Positions 1 through 5,947 of a DNA stretch of 5,947 nt are shown piece by piece (position 1 is the first letter of the stretch; the number at the start of each line of letters is the position of its first letter). Made by a program: the position numbers and the translations under genes. The stretch comes from Planctomycetota bacterium (GTDB taxonomy: Bacteria > Planctomycetota > Brocadiia > Brocadiales > Bathyanammoxibiaceae). The stretch is taken from the NCBI GenBank assembly GCA_030623665.1, contig JAUXLO010000118.1:1-5947 (forward strand). The letters are read 5' to 3'. Below the pieces are notes generated by a model. The model did not search any database. It was given only the letters and a program-made list of their open reading frames with translations, and was not told the origin of the DNA.

Positions 1-2
1 AG

Positions 3-122
3 TTCATGAAGCAGAACAATATCCCGTACCGGGAATTAAACATCTTTGAAGGTAAGTACGTAGAAGACCCCGGTGCCTTCTCTGCCATCATACCATATCG
101 ATATGTCCTTCACCGCCCATAA
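3..122 (+). other. Unidentified coding-like scrap abutting truncated gadC
   Basis: This frame is open from the window edge to a TAA at 120-122 and gives 39 codons, including the protein-like stretch NIPYRELNIFEGKYVEDPG. It is hydrophilic and does not resemble the hydrophobic membrane segment expected before the GadC homology that begins at about 97-105 in another frame. The other two forward frames have stops here (frame 1 at 37-39 and 61-63, frame 2 at 47-49). It may be the end of an unrelated gene joined to the gadC remnant by deletion or recombination, or a chimeric contig edge. I do not recognise the family. No function is proposed. Confidence 0.3.
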
Positions 123-981
123 CATGATTCCCAAAATAACGGATATTCAGGGCCTGGTATTGCTCGGAGGTTTTATTCTTGGCTATGCGGGCCTGGAAGT
201 GTCGGCCGTTCACGCCAACCACGTGAAAAACCCCAGTCGCGACTACCCGGTCGCTATCTTCGCGGCAGGAATCATCGTATTCGTACTCTACATCCTGGGC
301 GGTCTGGCCGTTGCCATCGTGGTGCCGCAGAAGGACCTCAGCCTTATCGCAGGGATCATGGAGACCTTTGCCATCATCTTTAATAAATATCACATTAGCT
401 GGCTTATTCCCTTTGTCGCGGTCCTGGCCGGGTTCGGCGCGATAGGCCAGTCCAGCACCTGGATTGTCGGCCCCGCCAAGGGGTTATTAATCACCGCCGA
501 AAGCGGCGACCTCCCGCCACTCTTTCAAAAGGTGAACAAGCACGGTGTACCCATAGCCTTCCTCATACTCCAGGCGTCGCTTATCTCTCTATTTGGACTG
601 TTGTACCTTTTTATACCCAGCATAAACGCCTCCTACTGGATGATGGTCGATCTTGCCGTAATGCTTTACCTAATCATGTATGCATTGATGTTCCTTGCCG
701 CCATCCGCCTGCGCTACACGAAACCCGACGTACACAGGGCCTATAGGGTTCCAGGTGGTAAGGCGGGCATGTTAAGTTGCGCGGGTATAGGACTCTTTAC
801 CTCAGTCTTTATCTTTTTTGTCGGGTTCTTCCCGCCAGAACAACTCAAGACCGGCAGTGTCGTCTTTTACGACCTGTTTCTGGGCCTGGGCGTCCTCGTC
901 ATGGTGGCTGTCCCCATGATTATCTATCACTTCAGGAAGCCCAGTTGGATTAAGCAGAGAACAGACATTACTGAATCATAA
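73..981 (+). CDS. gadC: GadC-type glutamate/GABA antiporter, C-terminal part only
   Basis: This is an amino acid permease of the APC superfamily, glutamate:GABA antiporter branch, in the inner membrane. It would import glutamate and export the GABA made by GadB. Seven hydrophobic segments are visible, at about residues 26-46, 60-84, 109-133, 160-183, 188-213, 232-254 and 265-287, matching TM6-TM12 of a 12-TM family. Recognisable stretches are GLEVSAVHANHVKNPSRDYP (41-60), TWIVGPAKG (129-137) and HRAYRVPGGK (221-230). E. coli GadC is 511 residues, so about 200 N-terminal residues, including TM1-TM5, are missing. The GTG at 73 is only the first possible start after an in-frame stop at 61-63, has no convincing ribosome site, and homology starts near residue 8. 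The protein ends about 15 residues after the last TM and lacks the C-terminal plug of E. coli GadC. Family call is firm; it is probably a non-functional remnant or an assembly-edge artefact. Confidence 0.88.
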   Translation: MPSLPSYHIDMSFTAHNMIPKITDIQGLVLLGGFILGYAGLEVSAVHANHVKNPSRDYPVAIFAAGIIVFVLYILGGLAVAIVVPQKDLSLIAGIMETFAIIFNKYHISWLIPFVAVLAGFGAIGQSSTWIVGPAKGLLITAESGDLPPLFQKVNKHGVPIAFLILQASLISLFGLLYLFIPSINASYWMMVDLAVMLYLIMYALMFLAAIRLRYTKPDVHRAYRVPGGKAGMLSCAGIGLFTSVFIFFVGFFPPEQLKTGSVVFYDLFLGLGVLVMVAVPMIIYHFRKPSWIKQRTDITES

Positions 982-982
982 G

Positions 983-998
983 TTCCTCTGGAGAGGAG
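983..998 (+). promoter_or_regulatory. Hairpin covering the gadB Shine-Dalgarno
   Basis: Directly after the gadC stop (979-981), the bases TTCCTCTGGAGAGGAG can fold: 984-988 pair with 993-997 around a TGGA loop, with a possible T-G pair extending it. The 3' arm contains AGGAG at 994-998, the ribosome site of gadB, 7 bases before its ATG. A ribosome finishing gadC would open this stem, so it could couple gadB translation to gadC. The stem is seen in the sequence; the coupling is inferred, and the short stem makes it modest. Confidence 0.35.
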
Positions 999-1005
999 AA
1001 GGACT

Positions 1006-2397
1006 ATGCTTCACAAAAAATCTGACATTCGCAAACTGAAACCCGAACAGTCGATGCTAACACCGACCTATGCCTCCATCGAACTGAACAGAGAGGTGCC
1101 GAGGTTCAAGATGCCCGAGGACGAGATGCTGCCACGCACGGCCTACGAAATCGTTCATGACGAACTGATGCTGGACGGCAACTCCAGACTCAATCTTGCG
1201 ACCTTTGTCTCTACCTGGATGGAGCTGGAGGCCAAACAGCTCATGACCGAGACGTTCGACAAGAACATGATCGACAAGGACGAGTACCCGCAAACGGCGG
1301 AACTCGAGATGCGCTGTGTCCACATGCTGGCGGACCTGTGGAACACACCCGATGCAGACAACACCATCGGCTGCTCCACTATCGGCTCCAGCGAGGCCTG
1401 TCACCTTGCCGGTATGGCCCTGAAGTGGAAGTGGCGCGCCCGGATGAAGGCGAAGGGCAAACCCGCGGACAGGCCGAACATCGTCATGGGCGCAAACGTC
1501 CAGGTATGCTGGCATAAGTTCTGCCGCTACTGGGACGTTGAAGCCCGCCTCGTCCCCTGCGAAGGCGACCGCTTCATCCTCGACGCCGGGGAAGCGTTGA
1601 AACTATGCGACGAGAACACCATCGGCATCGTGGTAATCATGGGGAGCACCATGGACGGCCGCTACGAACCCGCAAAGGAGGTCAACGACGGACTTGAGAA
1701 GCTGAACGCAGAGAAGGGCTGGGATATCTCCATCCACATCGACGCCGCCAGCGGCGGCTTCGTTGCGCCGTTCATCCAGCCCGACCTGGAATGGGATTTT
1801 CGCCTGAAATGGGTTAAATCCATCAACACCTCCGGACATAAATACGGCCTGGTCTATCCGGGAGTGGGCTGGATTGTCTGGAGGGACGAGGAGGAACTGC
1901 CGGAAGACCTCATCTTTTACGTCAATTACCTCGGCGGCCAGATGCCGACCTTTGCCCTGAGCTTCTCGCGGCCCGGCAGCCAGATATGCGCGCAGTACTA
2001 CAACTTCCTGCGGCTGGGCAGGGAGGGTTACAGGCGCATCATAGAATCGTGCCGCGACAACGCCCTGTTCCTCTCAGGTGAAATCGCAGGGATGGGGCCT
2101 TTCGAACTCGTCAGTGACGGCAGCGACATACCCGTCTTCTGCTGGAAGCTGAAGACAGAGACCAACTACACCTTGTTCGATCTGGCAGACAAGCTTCGTG
2201 AACGCGGCTGGCTCGTGCCCGCCTACAGCATGCCGCCGAACCGCGAAGACCTCGTCGTCCAGCGGATCGTCGTCAAGCACGGCTTCAGCCGGGACATGGC
2301 CTACCTGTTGCTGAACGACATGCGCCGGAGCATCGAATATTTCGCATCGCAGCCCGATCATACACCCAAGAAATCCGGCTCGCACTTCAGCCACTGA
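1006..2397 (+). CDS. gadB: Glutamate decarboxylase (PLP-dependent)
   Basis: Converts L-glutamate to GABA and CO2 in the cytoplasm, consuming a proton; the enzyme arm of glutamate-dependent acid resistance. The 463 residues match the E. coli GadA/GadB length (466) and align nearly end to end. The PLP lysine is K279 in SGHKYG (276-281), the cofactor aspartate is D246 in HIDAASGG (244-251), and TIGSSEA (125-131), CWHKFCRYWDVE (168-179) and NFLRLGREGY (333-342) are family signatures. The C-terminus ends in FSH: His463 lines up with E. coli His465, which closes the active site at neutral pH. The ATG start is set by AGGAG at 994-998 with 7-base spacing and by N-terminal alignment. It follows gadC by 24 bases, the gadC-gadB order known from Lactococcus, and converges on tatC. 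It appears intact; gadB versus gadA cannot be separated. Confidence 0.97.
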   Translation: MLHKKSDIRKLKPEQSMLTPTYASIELNREVPRFKMPEDEMLPRTAYEIVHDELMLDGNSRLNLATFVSTWMELEAKQLMTETFDKNMIDKDEYPQTAELEMRCVHMLADLWNTPDADNTIGCSTIGSSEACHLAGMALKWKWRARMKAKGKPADRPNIVMGANVQVCWHKFCRYWDVEARLVPCEGDRFILDAGEALKLCDENTIGIVVIMGSTMDGRYEPAKEVNDGLEKLNAEKGWDISIHIDAASGGFVAPFIQPDLEWDFRLKWVKSINTSGHKYGLVYPGVGWIVWRDEEELPEDLIFYVNYLGGQMPTFALSFSRPGSQICAQYYNFLRLGREGYRRIIESCRDNALFLSGEIAGMGPFELVSDGSDIPVFCWKLKTETNYTLFDLADKLRERGWLVPAYSMPPNREDLVVQRIVVKHGFSRDMAYLLLNDMRRSIEYFASQPDHTPKKSGSHFSH

Positions 2398-2420
2398 GCA
2401 GCCACTGCCGAACCTTGAAC

Positions 2421-2447
2421 AAAAACTGCCCCGACACCCCCGGTGCA
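2421..2447 (-). terminator. Weak candidate terminator for tatC
   Basis: Reading leftward after the tatC stop, TGCACC and GGGGCA can pair (five pairs and one A-G mismatch) around a nine-base loop, followed after one G by five Ts (plus-strand 2421-2425). It lies about 30 bases past the stop codon. The mismatch and large loop make it a weak call. In the same 77-base convergent gap I see no rightward terminator for gadB. Confidence 0.25.
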
Positions 2448-2474
2448 CCAAACGCAATTCGTCCGACCACTTAC

Positions 2475-3806
2475 TCACTCAGGTCCTTCTTTACCCCCCA
2501 GCCCCTCGGCCCAATCCGTTACCTCTCCCGTGTCCACGGGTTGGCCGCCGGGGGAGATGGTAAGCTGACGGCCCGCCCGCACCATGCGCCGCTCTTCTTC
2601 CGTGACCACGGTGGCACTGCCGCTTATGGCGGTGACGGTAAGGGTCCCCCCTTGGGACCTGACGTCTAATTCCGCAACCCTACTGCCTTCGTCCACCTCC
2701 ACGCTCACCATCCCGCCCGGGGTGATTACGTCAAAGGCGTCGCCGCCGTCCTGTATGTCTATGAGTATCTCTCCCTCTTGGAGTCTCAGGGTCCTCTTTC
2801 CCGCTATCGTCAACCTGGAGTTCTGGTTCACATAGATGCGTGTATCACCTCCGATTGAGAGGGTGGCGCGGGAGTTTTTTGCCGTCTGCAGTTCGGCCCC
2901 CTTGCGGAGGGCGCCGGTGGATTCGTCTCCCTGGCCGGAGAGGGTGACGGTGCCGTCACTGGAATCCATCCTGCCCACCTCTGCCGTAGCGAAGTATGTG
3001 TAGAGGCCGAACGTGGCCAGAATAACTGCGCCGGTAATCCCTGCGGCGTACATAACGGCCCTTCTGGACGGCCTCACCAGCAGGATCCCCAGCTCGTACA
3101 GTCCCAGCATGGGTATTGCCGTGGAGAGTTGGCTGAAGGGGTCGGGCGGGGTGATGACGGCGGCCATTACGAAAACGCCGAAGAGGATGTGCTTGCGGTA
3201 CGTAACGTAGTCTTCCGCGCGGCATACCCCGACCTTTGCAAGAAGCTGCATAACCAGGGGTATCTGAAAGACAATTCCCAGGGCGATGGTGAGCATGAAG
3301 ACGAGGGTGATGTACTGTGACATGGTGATGACAGGCTCTATCCCCGGCCCCAGTATATTTATAAGGAAGTACAGGCAGAGCGGGATGAGAAAAAAGTAGC
3401 CGAACAGCGACCCGATGACAAATGCCACAACGGATAAGGGGAGAAAGGTCTTTACGTACCCGCGCTCGTGCGGATACAGCCCTACCCCTACAAAGCACCA
3501 TGCCTGATACAAGATAAAAGGATAGGCCAGGAACATGGCGCTGATGAGGCAGAGCTTTATATAGGCAAAAAAGCCTTCCTGATAGCTGAGGACCTTCAGG
3601 GTTGCGGGAAGCCCCAGATTTTCCATGGTGAGGTTGTGGGGCCTGCTGGCTATCCCGAGGATGTCGGCCTTGAATATCCAGCACACCACAAAGCAGACGA
3701 GCAGGGACACGACGCACAGGATAATGCGTGCACGCAGTTCCTCAAGGTGCTCACCGATGGTAAACCGCTGTTCTTTTATTTCTGCCGCAATCTCTTTCAC
3801 TGGCAT
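2475..3806 (-). CDS. tatC: TatC translocase subunit fused to a FecR-type domain
   Basis: Residues 1-247 are TatC, the inner-membrane receptor of the twin-arginine translocase for folded proteins. Family signatures are [10 protein letters not shown] (18-27), [20 protein letters not shown] (95-114; E114 matches E. coli E103) and ITPPDPFSQ (218-226). Six membrane segments fit about 27-45, 84-106, 120-148, 164-189, 206-220 and 226-244. E. coli TatC is 258 residues; this protein has 443. The extra part has an SRRAVM motif (247-252), a seventh membrane segment (250-271) and a FecR-like beta domain (about 297-420: [45 protein letters not shown]). With a cytoplasmic TatC C-terminus the FecR part would be periplasmic. 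The ATG at 3806 is preceded directly by an in-frame TAA; the only SD-like AGGAAA is about 18 bases off, so initiation may be weak. No tatA or tatB is in the window. TatC is certain, FecR likely, the joint role unknown. Confidence 0.95.
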   Translation of the reverse strand: MPVKEIAAEIKEQRFTIGEHLEELRARIILCVVSLLVCFVVCWIFKADILGIASRPHNLTMENLGLPATLKVLSYQEGFFAYIKLCLISAMFLAYPFILYQAWCFVGVGLYPHERGYVKTFLPLSVVAFVIGSLFGYFFLIPLCLYFLINILGPGIEPVITMSQYITLVFMLTIALGIVFQIPLVMQLLAKVGVCRAEDYVTYRKHILFGVFVMAAVITPPDPFSQLSTAIPMLGLYELGILLVRPSRRAVMYAAGITGAVILATFGLYTYFATAEVGRMDSSDGTVTLSGQGDESTGALRKGAELQTAKNSRATLSIGGDTRIYVNQNSRLTIAGKRTLRLQEGEILIDIQDGGDAFDVITPGGMVSVEVDEGSRVAELDVRSQGGTLTVTAISGSATVVTEEERRMVRAGRQLTISPGGQPVDTGEVTDWAEGLGGKEGPE

Positions 3807-3904
3807 TTATATATGTCTTTCGACGTTTCCTGCAAAACCGTCTTCTTTGCCAACTCTTTCCTTGACGTGGATTTTTCCCTTCCTACCTCTCACTCGACGG
3901 GAGG

Positions 3905-3919
3905 TCCGCCTGAGGCGGA
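3905..3919. repeat. Perfect 15-base palindrome
   Basis: TCCGCCT-G-AGGCGGA is a perfect inverted repeat, seven pairs about one central base (as RNA, six pairs at most with a three-base loop). It would lie in the tatC 5' leader if the leftward promoter call is right. It has no T-run on either side, so it is not a standard terminator. It could be an operator, an RNA hairpin, or one copy of a dispersed small palindrome; copy number cannot be seen from this window. Confidence 0.55.
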
Positions 3920-3950
3920 AACATTCTCCACTAAAATACCAAGTTCCGCT

Positions 3951-3979
3951 ATAATAATAAAGTTGCAGGTTGATTACAA
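3951..3979 (-). promoter_or_regulatory. Candidate sigma-70 promoter for tatC
   Basis: On the minus strand, TTGTAA (plus 3974-3979) and TATTAT (plus 3951-3956) are separated by 17 bases, with four of six and five of six matches to the -35 and -10 consensus. Transcription would begin near 3944 and give a leader of roughly 140 bases that includes the palindrome. The region is AT-rich, so chance matches are possible. Confidence 0.35.
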
Positions 3980-3993
3980 GTGCTTGAATTGCC

Positions 3994-4022
3994 TTGAAAT
4001 AGAGGCCTTTTTGTGGTACTTT
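3994..4022 (+). promoter_or_regulatory. Weak candidate promoter for the ribH operon
   Basis: TTGAAA (3994-3999) is followed after 17 bases by TACTTT (4017-4022), a good -35 but a poor -10. It would start transcription about 60 bases before ribH. A perfect TATAAT also occurs at 3950-3955 on this strand but has no -35 partner at suitable spacing. The operon promoter is therefore uncertain. Confidence 0.2.
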
Positions 4023-4076
4023 TTATGTTCTATCTATCACAAAAAACCTTCCTCAATTCTTCTAAGGATGCGAGAC

Positions 4077-4084
4077 GGAAGGAG
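4077..4084 (+). promoter_or_regulatory. ribH ribosome binding site
   Basis: GGAAGGAG, with AGGAG ending 7 bases before ATG 4092, is a strong Shine-Dalgarno. It decides the ribH start: the frame stays open far upstream and offers an ATG at 4068, but the family N-terminus (EGxL...G) begins just after 4092. Confidence 0.8.
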
Positions 4085-4091
4085 TAAGCCC

Positions 4092-4574
4092 ATGGGCAAG
4101 ACATATGAGGGTGGCCTTATCGGCACCGGAAAGACATTTTGTCTGGTTGTGAGCAGGTTTAATGACTTTATTACCCGAAGGCTCTTGGATGGTGCGCAGG
4201 ACTGCCTTCTCAGGCATGGTGTAAAGGAGAAGGACATAGACGTCTGCTGGGTCCCGGGCGCCTTCGAGATCCCATCAACGGCCTTAGTGCTTGCCAGGAC
4301 CAAGCAATATAATGCCGTTATATGTCTGGGTGCCGTACTTCGTGGCCAGACTCCGCACTTTGAATATATTGCAGGTGAGGTGTCAAAGGGCGTAGCCCAG
4401 GTAGGGCTTGAGACAGGTGTCCCCACCATCTTTGGTGTTATTACCGCAGAGACCCTGGAGCATGCTGTGGACCGTGCAGGTACCCGCAGCGGCAACCGCG
4501 GTGCAGAGGCCGCAAAGGATGCCATAGAGATGGCAAACCTCTTTGAACATCTGCATGCGACAAGAAAGAAGTAG
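4092..4574 (+). CDS. ribH: 6,7-dimethyl-8-ribityllumazine synthase
   Basis: Catalyses the penultimate step of riboflavin synthesis in the cytoplasm, condensing 5-amino-6-ribitylamino-uracil with 3,4-dihydroxy-2-butanone 4-phosphate. The 160 residues match the family's usual length of about 155. Signatures in order: EGGL (6-9), [17 protein letters not shown] (19-35) with the ring-stacking F23, VPGAFEIP (54-61), [17 protein letters not shown] (78-94) with catalytic H89, [13 protein letters not shown] (106-118), and [14 protein letters not shown] (128-141) with phosphate-binding R128. Nothing essential is missing. NusB follows 11 bases downstream, a pairing seen in very many bacteria, so the two are probably cotranscribed. 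No other rib genes are in the window and no FMN riboswitch is visible. Confidence 0.97.
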   Translation: MGKTYEGGLIGTGKTFCLVVSRFNDFITRRLLDGAQDCLLRHGVKEKDIDVCWVPGAFEIPSTALVLARTKQYNAVICLGAVLRGQTPHFEYIAGEVSKGVAQVGLETGVPTIFGVITAETLEHAVDRAGTRSGNRGAEAAKDAIEMANLFEHLHATRKK

Positions 4575-4585
4575 GTTACATAAGT

Positions 4586-5884
4586 ATGAGAAAGAGGACG
4601 CGGGCCAGGGAACTGGCACTACAGGCCCTATATCAGATAGAGGTACGCGGGCAAGAGGTTTTAGAGGATGCCATCTCCTTTTGTGTCGGTAAGGCAGTGG
4701 ACGAGGAAGTTGCACGGTTTGCGTCTGAACTGGTGAAAGGCTGCCGGGGCTCCATAGACGAGATAGACAAAGAGATTACCTCTGTCGCAGAGAACTGGGA
4801 ACTCCCCCGCATGGCCATTGTCGACCGCTGCATCCTGCGCCTGTCGGTCTACGAACTTCTCTTCAGAAGCGATATCCCCCCTAAGGTATCCGTCAACGAG
4901 GCCATAGAGCTCGCCAAGAAATACAGTACCGAGAACTCCGGTATGTTTGTAAACGGCATACTGGATAAGGTCTATGCACGCCATGATGGCAACAGGTTAA
5001 AAGAGGGTAAAGCAGGGCCGGAAGGGTCTCTTATTACAGATTACGGTGAGGCGGACCTGCACGTCCATACCATATGTTCTGATGGCACGTCTTATCCTGA
5101 GGAGGTGATCGAAGAAGCGGCCCGTATCGGCCTTAAGACGGTGGCCATAACTGACCATGACACCACAGACGGTGTACGGCCCGCTCAGATTGAGGGGGTA
5201 AAGAGGGGTGTCCATGTAATTCCGGGCGTTGAGGTGTCCGGCTACCTCCAGCCGTACGAGGTACACATACTTGGCCTGTTTATCGACATCGATGACAGAA
5301 ACCTGGTAGAGAAATTTGTTCAAATCCGTGAGGAAAGGGTCGCCAGGGTGGCGACCATCGTAGAGATATTAAGGGGGCTTGGTGTCAATCTTGAGACGGA
5401 GGAGATTCTTAATCTGGCGGGCAGTAGTCCGCCCGGGCGGATGCACGTCGCAGAGATCTTGATGAAACGTGGGTATTGCGAGAACATTCCAGAGGCCTTC
5501 AACAGGTACATCGGCGATGATTGTCCCGCTTATGTGCCCAAAAAAACCCTTACGCCTCAGCAGGCAATAGAACTCATGCATGGCGCAGGCGGGGTATCCG
5601 TCTATGCCCACCCGGGACTCTCAGCAAAAGACGACCTCGTTTCCCTTCTTGTGGAAAGCGGCTTACAGGCCATCGAGGCATACTACCCCTCGCACACACC
5701 GGAAACGGTAGAGAAATATCTCCACGTCGCAAAGAAGTACGACCTGATAGTGGCTGGAGGTTCCGACTTTCACGGGTTGAGAAAGCCAAATATACCATTG
5801 GGGAAAATAAGGGTTCCCAATGAAACGGTGCATGCCCTGAGGGCGCGCTGTAAGCAGAGAAGTGATGTTGTAACCGCTACGTGA
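4586..5884 (+). CDS. nusB: NusB antitermination factor fused to PHP phosphoesterase
   Basis: Residues 1-133 are a complete NusB: the Arg-rich start MRKRTRARELALQALYQIEV, WELPRMAIVDRCILRLSVYE (71-90) and PPKVSVNEAIELAKKY (98-113), then SGMFVNGILDKVY (118-130). NusB binds boxA RNA with S10 for rRNA antitermination. After a charged linker (134-154) comes a PHP domain (about 155-425). All nine usual metal ligands are visible: H159, H161, D166, H191, E216, H227, H342, D394, H396. RMHVAEIL (285-292), AHPG and GGSDFHG place it with YciV/TrpH-type enzymes (RNase AM, nucleoside bisphosphate phosphatase) rather than PolX or histidinol phosphatase. E. coli NusB is 139 residues and YciV about 290, so this is two full modules. 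There is no stop and no in-frame ATG or GTG in the linker. Start ATG lies 11 bases after ribH with only a weak AGG ribosome site. Fusion is certain in this sequence; substrate is inferred. Confidence 0.95.
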   Translation: MRKRTRARELALQALYQIEVRGQEVLEDAISFCVGKAVDEEVARFASELVKGCRGSIDEIDKEITSVAENWELPRMAIVDRCILRLSVYELLFRSDIPPKVSVNEAIELAKKYSTENSGMFVNGILDKVYARHDGNRLKEGKAGPEGSLITDYGEADLHVHTICSDGTSYPEEVIEEAARIGLKTVAITDHDTTDGVRPAQIEGVKRGVHVIPGVEVSGYLQPYEVHILGLFIDIDDRNLVEKFVQIREERVARVATIVEILRGLGVNLETEEILNLAGSSPPGRMHVAEILMKRGYCENIPEAFNRYIGDDCPAYVPKKTLTPQQAIELMHGAGGVSVYAHPGLSAKDDLVSLLVESGLQAIEAYYPSHTPETVEKYLHVAKKYDLIVAGGSDFHGLRKPNIPLGKIRVPNETVHALRARCKQRSDVVTAT

Positions 5885-5906
5885 TGCGGGTCAGGGAGAC
5901 AGTTTT

Positions 5907-5947
5907 ATGGTATTTGATTATTTAAAAGAACTTACCGGTATGGGAGA
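5907..5947 (+). CDS. Start of an unidentified gene, cut by window end
   Basis: ATG at 5907 opens a frame MVFDYLKELTGMG that runs off the window. AGGGAG at 5893-5898, 8 bases upstream, is a good ribosome site, and the gap from the nusB stop is 22 bases, so it likely belongs to the same operon. Thirteen residues are too few to name a family. Genes such as ftsY can follow nusB in some bacteria, but the residues do not clearly support that. Confidence 0.55.
   Translation, partial: MVFDYLKELTGMG

Larger units (their letters stand above)
3807..4091. other. Divergent intergenic region, tatC / ribH
   Basis: These 285 bases separate the leftward tatC from the rightward ribH. They hold a palindrome at 3905-3919, a leftward promoter candidate at 3951-3979, a weaker rightward one at 3994-4022, and the ribH ribosome site. 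The part near tatC (3815-3900) is pyrimidine-rich on the plus strand. I found no tRNA, no recognisable FMN riboswitch and no convincing small gene. Confidence 0.7.

Noticed and set aside
1057..1515. 152-residue frame antisense to gadB
   Set aside because: It lies wholly within well-conserved gadB on the opposite strand and shows no recognisable motif.
2415..2669. 84-residue frame covering the gadB/tatC gap
   Set aside because: Mostly antisense to the FecR part of tatC, low-complexity Pro/Gly/Thr translation, no ribosome site.
2956..3717. 253-residue frame overlapping tatC on the same strand
   Set aside because: It lies in another frame of tatC, is rich in Arg, His and Pro, and has no family resemblance; it is a shadow of tatC.
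3881..3922. 13-codon leader peptide on the minus strand before tatC
   Set aside because: It has an ATG and a stop, but the purine-rich stretch before it is too close to the start codon, and the peptide ([13 protein letters not shown]) has no attenuator-like residue run.
3468..4091. Long in-frame extension of ribH upstream of 4092
   Set aside because: The frame is open for over 600 bases, but most of it is antisense to tatC, the translation is not protein-like, and the strong ribosome site and family N-terminus both place the start at 4092.
3807..4091. FMN riboswitch upstream of ribH
   Set aside because: I looked for the conserved multi-stem core and saw no convincing match; the region is also AT-rich and short next to ribH.
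5048..5884. PHP domain as a separate gene or as PolX/DnaE-type PHP
   Set aside because: There is no stop or start codon in the linker after NusB, and the RxH motif with AHPG and SDFHG fits the YciV/TrpH group better than the polymerase-associated PHP domains.
5884..5925. Alternative start overlapping the nusB stop (ATG 5884)
   Set aside because: This frame stops after 13 codons, whereas ATG 5907 has a well-spaced AGGGAG and remains open to the window end.

Overview
The window is 5.9 kb of bacterial DNA, moderately GC-rich and densely coding, using the standard bacterial code. A periplasm is implied by TatC and a FecR-type domain, so a Gram-negative (diderm) bacterium is most likely. I cannot fix the phylum from sequence alone; the gene set would fit a Planctomycetota/anammox-type or similar environmental lineage, but that is a weak guess.

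Layout. (1) 1-981 (+): a short unrecognised coding-like scrap (frame 3, to 122) runs into the C-terminal ~300 residues of a GadC-type glutamate/GABA antiporter whose N-terminal half is missing. (2) 1006-2397 (+): complete glutamate decarboxylase GadB, 24 bases after gadC; together they form a glutamate-dependent acid-resistance unit. (3) 2475-3806 (-): a TatC twin-arginine translocase subunit carrying an unusual C-terminal addition: a seventh membrane segment preceded by an SRR motif, then a FecR-type domain. It converges on gadB. (4) 3807-4091: a divergent intergenic region with a plausible leftward promoter, a perfect 15-base palindrome and a weaker rightward promoter candidate. (5) 4092-5947 (+): lumazine synthase ribH, then nusB fused in frame to a PHP phosphoesterase of the YciV/TrpH (RNase AM) type, then the first 13 codons of an unidentified gene. 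The short gaps suggest one transcription unit.

How the genes work together: GadC/GadB would exchange glutamate for GABA and consume a cytoplasmic proton, if GadC were intact. RibH is next to NusB, a pairing common in bacteria. The two most interesting points are the fusions. NusB (rRNA antitermination) is joined to a nuclease-like domain whose E. coli homologue trims rRNA 5' ends. TatC is joined to a FecR domain through a segment that itself resembles a Tat signal-anchor. Both are uninterrupted reading frames in this sequence; their functions are inferred.
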